From Terriglobia bacterium (GTDB taxonomy: Bacteria > Acidobacteriota > Terriglobia > UBA7540), in the NCBI GenBank assembly GCA_030042795.1, contig JASHYZ010000129.1, forward strand, positions 1-9,757: a stretch of DNA of 9,757 nucleotides. Direction: 5' to 3'. The position numbers and the translations under genes were made by a program. The notes beneath the pieces are model-generated. The model did not search any database, was not told the DNA's origin, and saw only the letters and a program-made list of their open reading frames with translations. Position 1 is the stretch's first letter. Each line of letters begins with the position of its first letter. Below, piece by piece: positions 6,394 through 9,757 of the stretch.

Positions 6394-7800
6394 ATGTCGA
6401 CAAGTACTGAGACCCTAGCCGGCACGGACGGCCTGATACTTTTCTTACGTCATCTCGACGAAAAAACCGCCCGCATTGGCGTGATTGGCTTGGGTTACGT
6501 CGGGCTTCCTCTAGCCCTGCTGTTCTCACGCCGAGGCTTTGTGACCATCGGTCTCGACATTGACGATTTCAAGGTTGACCTTTTGAGCCGGGGCGAGAGC
6601 TACATCAAGCATATCCCGGCGGCGGTTATCCAGGAGCAGTTCCGGTCCAAACGCCTCTCGGCCACGACGGACTTTTCGGAGATCGCATCGCTCGACGCCT
6701 GCATCATCTGCGTGCCTACGCCTCTCAACGAGTATCGCGAGCCGGACCTCTCCTACGTGGAACAGACGGCTGAAGCCGTCAGCGCGCACCTTCGCCCGAA
6801 TCAGCTCGTGGTGCTGGAGAGCACGACTTACCCCGGGACTACCGAGGAGCTGGTGCTTCCGATCCTCGAGCGCTCAGGCCTGCGCTGCCCGATCGAGCCC
6901 TATGATGCTGCCACGGTTTCGGTTCAGTCGTGCCAAAGCGCCGAGAACGGTTTCCTGCTGGCGTTCTCGCCGGAGCGCGAGGATCCCGGCAACAAACAAT
7001 TTGAAACGCACCAGATTCCGAAAGTCGTGGGCGGCGTCAATGCGCCGAGCGCCCTGGCTGCGCGGGCACTCTACTCCCAGGCTTTTGAGCGGACAGTTCT
7101 GGTGAGTTCCGCACGCGTTGCCGAGATGGCGAAGATTCTCGAAAACACGTATCGATGCGTGAACATCGCGCTGATCAATGAGCTGAAGCTGCTCTGCCTG
7201 CGAATGGGGATCAATATCTGGGAAGTGATCGAAGCCGCCAAGACCAAACCTTTCGGATTCACGCCTTTTTACCCAGGTCCTGGTCTCGGAGGACACTGCA
7301 TTCCTATTGACCCGTTCTACCTCACGTGGAAGGCCCGCGAGTATGAGCTTGCCACCCGATTCATCGAACTGGCCGGCGAGATCAACTCTTCGATGCCCGG
7401 GCATATTGTCGACGCCGTGGGAGAGGCGCTCAACCAGCGCGGGCAGTGCTTCAGGAATTCGAGGATTCTCGTGCTGGGTGTGGCATACAAGAAGGATATC
7501 GACGATCTTCGCGAATCGCCGTCGCTGCGCATTATCGAGCTTCTGCAGGAGCGCGGAGCTCTCGTCGATTATAACGACCCGTATTTCCCGAAGCTCCACA
7601 AGATGCGCCGCTATAACTTCGGCCTGTCTTCAGTTTCTTTGAGCGCCGAAACGCTGGCGCGATACGAAGCGGTGGTGATTGTGACGGATCATTCGAGCTA
7701 TAATTACCAATCCATCGCGCGGCATTCGAAGCTGCTCATCGATACGCGCAATGCCACTCAAGGCCTGCGGGAATACCGCGACAAGATCGTCCACTGCTAG
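6394..7800 (+). CDS. wbpA: UDP-N-acetylglucosamine 6-dehydrogenase (WbpA-type nucleotide-sugar dehydrogenase)
   Basis: This 468-residue cytosolic enzyme is predicted to oxidise C6 of UDP-GlcNAc, or a close epimer, to the uronic acid with two NAD+. The NAD-binding GLGYVG is at residues 32-37. Further family signatures are CVPTPLNEYREPD, ESTTYPGTTEE, SPEREDPGN and the catalytic-cysteine motif GGHCIPIDPFYL with Cys302. These match the Pseudomonas aeruginosa WbpA pattern as I remember it, including the run KPFGFTP before the cysteine motif. Compared with WbpA it carries about 18 extra residues before SPERED (around nucleotides 6890-6955, containing two cysteines). ATG 6394 is chosen because AAGGGG at 6384-6389 lies 4 bases before it and the Rossmann fold begins soon after. 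An in-frame ATG at 6277 would overlap the previous gene and add 39 residues with no family resemblance. The product is probably a precursor for uronic-acid sugars in the polymer. WbpA-type is firm; GlcNAc rather than another HexNAc is inferred. Confidence 0.93.
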   Translation: MSTSTETLAGTDGLILFLRHLDEKTARIGVIGLGYVGLPLALLFSRRGFVTIGLDIDDFKVDLLSRGESYIKHIPAAVIQEQFRSKRLSATTDFSEIASLDACIICVPTPLNEYREPDLSYVEQTAEAVSAHLRPNQLVVLESTTYPGTTEELVLPILERSGLRCPIEPYDAATVSVQSCQSAENGFLLAFSPEREDPGNKQFETHQIPKVVGGVNAPSALAARALYSQAFERTVLVSSARVAEMAKILENTYRCVNIALINELKLLCLRMGINIWEVIEAAKTKPFGFTPFYPGPGLGGHCIPIDPFYLTWKAREYELATRFIELAGEINSSMPGHIVDAVGEALNQRGQCFRNSRILVLGVAYKKDIDDLRESPSLRIIELLQERGALVDYNDPYFPKLHKMRRYNFGLSSVSLSAETLARYEAVVIVTDHSSYNYQSIARHSKLLIDTRNATQGLREYRDKIVHC

Positions 7801-7822
7801 CAGCGTCCTCACGCGCGTTTCG

Positions 7823-8479
7823 ATGACCCAAACTCGTGACTACCACAGTGCGCTCAACCGGCGTCCTCGACTTCCGTACCGCTGGCTGCTCTGGCTTTTG
7901 GTTGCGTCGCTTGCCGTTTTGCTGCCGCTTCTGCGTTGGGGCGGGTATCTTCTCGTCGCCAACAACTCTCTGCCTGCTCACGCGCAGGGCGCCGTAGTGC
8001 TCCAAGGCTCCGTTCTCGGTGAGATGACGCGCGTGGCGGGAGCGATCCGGCTGTTGCGCCAGGGCATTGTCAGCCAAGTCTTGCTAAGCGTGCCCCGAGA
8101 GTCTTACTGGGGTCAATCGGTGCCTGACGCGGCGCGCGGCTACCTTGAAAAGAACTACGGAATCGAAATCGCCGACTGCTTCGTATTCTGCGAGACCGGT
8201 CCCGAGGTTGACTCCACCCAGCAAGAAGCCGAAGCCCTCATTGCCTGCGTTCACCAGCGGGGTTGGACGTCGATTGTGGTTGTGACTTCGAATTACCATA
8301 CGCGACGCGCCGGTCGGATCTGGCGCAAGATGCTGCGCGATATCCGGCCGCCAGTGAACCTTGCTATTGACGGCGTTCCCGACCCCGAATTTCAGCCACA
8401 AGGATGGTGGCGCCACCGGCTCTATGCCAAAACGTGGTTCTACGAATTCACCAAACTACTGTCGGAACGGGTGCTCTGA
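7823..8479 (+). CDS. YdcF/DUF218-like membrane-anchored protein
   Basis: The protein has 218 residues from ATG 7823. A basic N-terminus with several arginines is followed by one strong membrane segment (about 21-45), so the rest probably faces the periplasm. The DUF218 (YdcF, SanA, ElyC) fold is suggested by AVVLQGS at 57-63, followed by an arginine and the AIRLLRQG helix at 74-81, then DSTQQEAEAL at 130-139 and the late TSNYHTRRA motif. The usual glycine pair after the first strand is replaced by Gln-Gly. ElyC is linked to cell-envelope polysaccharide metabolism, but the biochemical function of the family is poorly known, so none is assigned. It follows the dehydrogenase by 22 bases with no clear Shine-Dalgarno. 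An in-frame ATG 7751 would overlap wbpA by 50 bases and add residues that do not look like a membrane protein start. It is the last gene of the + strand operon. Confidence 0.82.
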   Translation: MTQTRDYHSALNRRPRLPYRWLLWLLVASLAVLLPLLRWGGYLLVANNSLPAHAQGAVVLQGSVLGEMTRVAGAIRLLRQGIVSQVLLSVPRESYWGQSVPDAARGYLEKNYGIEIADCFVFCETGPEVDSTQQEAEALIACVHQRGWTSIVVVTSNYHTRRAGRIWRKMLRDIRPPVNLAIDGVPDPEFQPQGWWRHRLYAKTWFYEFTKLLSERVL

Positions 8480-8562
8480 GGATGTACCAGCGCTCAGCCC
8501 AAGTCTCCTCACAGGCGACTGCCGGTTGCCCTTCCCAATACGCCTCGCTGCCCGCTTACTTC

Positions 8563-9757
8563 TCACGCCGCAGCGAGCGAGACGGTAGACTTTGTCTCCT
8601 TAAAGCGCATCATTCCTGGTTCGTGAGGCTCGCCTTCAAGGAACAGGCGAAACCACAGTTCTAGATTCAGCAGCCGCCAGATGCGGTCGTGGTGGTCTCG
8701 GTACTTCGTCCGATGCTCTTGGAAGAGGCGCCTTACGGCAGCCGTCTTGAACAAGCCGCGACGAATAGTGCGAGGCTCTGTAAGTAGGCTCTCAATTCGA
8801 TCCAAGGAGGGCCCCGCCATCCATCCACTCCACGGCGTGGGAAAGCCGAGCTTGGGACGATAAAGTATTGAATGGGGGAGAAGATCCTCCACCGCCTTTT
8901 TGAGAATACGTTTCCCGGCCAGGCCCCCCACCTGAAAGTGTTGCGGAATGTTGATGGCGAACTCCACCAGCACGTGGTCCAGGAATGGCACGCGGCTTTC
9001 GATGGACGCCGCCATGCTCATGTTGTCCTGCTTCATTAGCAGCTCCACCAGATAGGTTTTGATGTCCGTGTAAAGCAGCCGCTGGAGCAGGCCGCCCGGC
9101 GCGCGATCCCACGTCTGCATCACATTGCGATAGGCTGCGAGCGCCGGGGGTTCAGTGGAAACACCCATGGCCAAGAGATCCGCCTGGTCTTTTGCGCTGA
9201 AAGCAGAGAAGAAATTGTCAAAGTAAAAAGACGCCCAGGCCTCGCCGTCCTTCGCCAGAAACGTATGCTCCAGCTTGCGCCGCAAAGTCGCGTGAAGCAG
9301 CGGCGACTCCGCGATAGCGCCGCGGATTCCCTGGCGCAAGGGCCTCGGGACTGCGCGCCGGTAAATGCGGTCCAAAATAACATTCTTCAGGCTGAATGCG
9401 TATCGGGTGTAGCCTGCCAGCGTCTCGTCCGCGCCTTCGCCCGTTAGCACCACGGTTACCCGTTCGCGCGCCAGCCGGGCTACGAAGTATAGCGCCACGC
9501 TGGAGGGCCACACGATGGGCTCATCCTCATGCCAGATCAGCTTAGGCAGGGCATCGAAAAAGTCCCGACAGCTCACGCGAACTTCGTGATGGATGGAATT
9601 CAGGTGCCCGGCCACGGTGCGTGCGTAAGGCAACTCGCTATAAGACTCCTCTTCGTAGCCCACCGAAAAAGTCTCCACGGGCGCCTGCCTGATTTTTGTC
9701 ATTAAAGCGGCGACGGCGCTCGAATCCACTCCACCGCTGAGAAAAACGCCAAGAGGC
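8563..9757 (-). CDS. asnB: Asparagine synthase-type glutamine amidotransferase (N-terminus outside window)
   Basis: The 397 codons present run from the window edge to TGA (reverse complement of 8563-8565). The gene continues beyond 9757, so the N-terminal glutaminase domain with its catalytic cysteine, usually about 230 residues, is not seen. The first visible residues, PLGVFLSGGVDSS, are the ATP-pyrophosphatase P-loop of the synthetase domain. VLTGEGADE, the MKQDNMSMAASIESRVPFLDH stretch (split here by function: substrate and AMP-binding loop) and KLGFPTPW follow in the normal order. The family makes asparagine from aspartate, but members in polysaccharide loci, such as WbpS and the XrtA-linked amidotransferases, are thought to amidate sugars or other surface substrates. 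Its place beside EPS genes favours the second role, by inference. It is convergent with the YdcF-like gene, 83 bases away, and so belongs to a different transcript. Confidence 0.93.
   Translation of the reverse strand, partial: PLGVFLSGGVDSSAVAALMTKIRQAPVETFSVGYEEESYSELPYARTVAGHLNSIHHEVRVSCRDFFDALPKLIWHEDEPIVWPSSVALYFVARLARERVTVVLTGEGADETLAGYTRYAFSLKNVILDRIYRRAVPRPLRQGIRGAIAESPLLHATLRRKLEHTFLAKDGEAWASFYFDNFFSAFSAKDQADLLAMGVSTEPPALAAYRNVMQTWDRAPGGLLQRLLYTDIKTYLVELLMKQDNMSMAASIESRVPFLDHVLVEFAINIPQHFQVGGLAGKRILKKAVEDLLPHSILYRPKLGFPTPWSGWMAGPSLDRIESLLTEPRTIRRGLFKTAAVRRLFQEHRTKYRDHHDRIWRLLNLELWFRLFLEGEPHEPGMMRFKETKSTVSLAAA

Noticed and set aside
6874..7599. A 241-codon - strand open frame inside the dehydrogenase gene
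   Set aside because: The + strand frame carries all WbpA motifs in order; the antisense frame is a composition effect of GC-rich coding sequence.
8502..8520. AGTC-CCT / AGG-GACT imperfect hairpin between the convergent YdcF-like and asnB genes as a shared terminator
   Set aside because: Stem of 4 plus 3 pairs interrupted by a mismatch, with no T-run on either strand; too weak to annotate.
8482..8664. A + strand frame starting at ATG 8482 after TGAGG
   Set aside because: It runs antisense into the well-supported asnB coding region, the ribosome site touches the ATG, and the peptide has no recognisable features.

Overview
The window is a stretch of a bacterial cell-surface or exopolysaccharide (EPS) biosynthesis locus, densely coding and moderately GC-rich. 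The first sugar transferase resembles the XrtA/PEP-CTERM-associated EpsB family. Around it lie a polysaccharide deacetylase, GT2 and GT4 glycosyltransferases, a WbpA-type nucleotide-sugar dehydrogenase, a YdcF-like membrane protein and an AsnB-type amidotransferase. This mix suggests a Gram-negative soil-type bacterium; Acidobacteriota is my best guess, but it rests on gene content and general protein flavour, not on a search. No mobile element, CRISPR array, tRNA or rRNA was seen.

Layout: (1) Positions 1-878 hold the last 34 codons of an upstream gene, overlapped by a NodB-type polysaccharide deacetylase. (2) Positions 879-1303 are a 425-base gap. It carries a good extended -10 promoter (984-1011) and then a leader of about 285 nt with several inverted repeats. 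The leader includes a possible 16-codon leader peptide with a very strong Shine-Dalgarno sequence (1126-1176). (3) Positions 1304-8479 are five genes on the + strand, probably one transcript: the membrane-bound initiating sugar-phosphate transferase, a GT2 glycosyltransferase (4-base ATGA overlap), an unusually long protein with two GT4 glycosyltransferase modules in tandem, a UDP-GlcNAc 6-dehydrogenase (wbpA-like), and a YdcF/DUF218 membrane protein. (4) Positions 8563-9757 on the - strand, convergent, hold the C-terminal two thirds of an asparagine synthase/glutamine amidotransferase, cut by the window edge.

Working model (inference): the EpsB-like enzyme places the first sugar phosphate on undecaprenyl phosphate. 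The GT2 and the two GT4 modules then extend the repeat unit in the cytoplasm. The dehydrogenase supplies an N-acetyl-hexosaminuronic acid donor, the deacetylase trims acetyl groups, and the amidotransferase may convert a uronic acid to its amide. Flippase, polymerase, export and any exosortase genes are not in the window and would be expected nearby.

The points most worth a second look are the structured leader with its candidate leader peptide, and the tandem GT4 fusion. I see no evidence for an entirely new kind of system.
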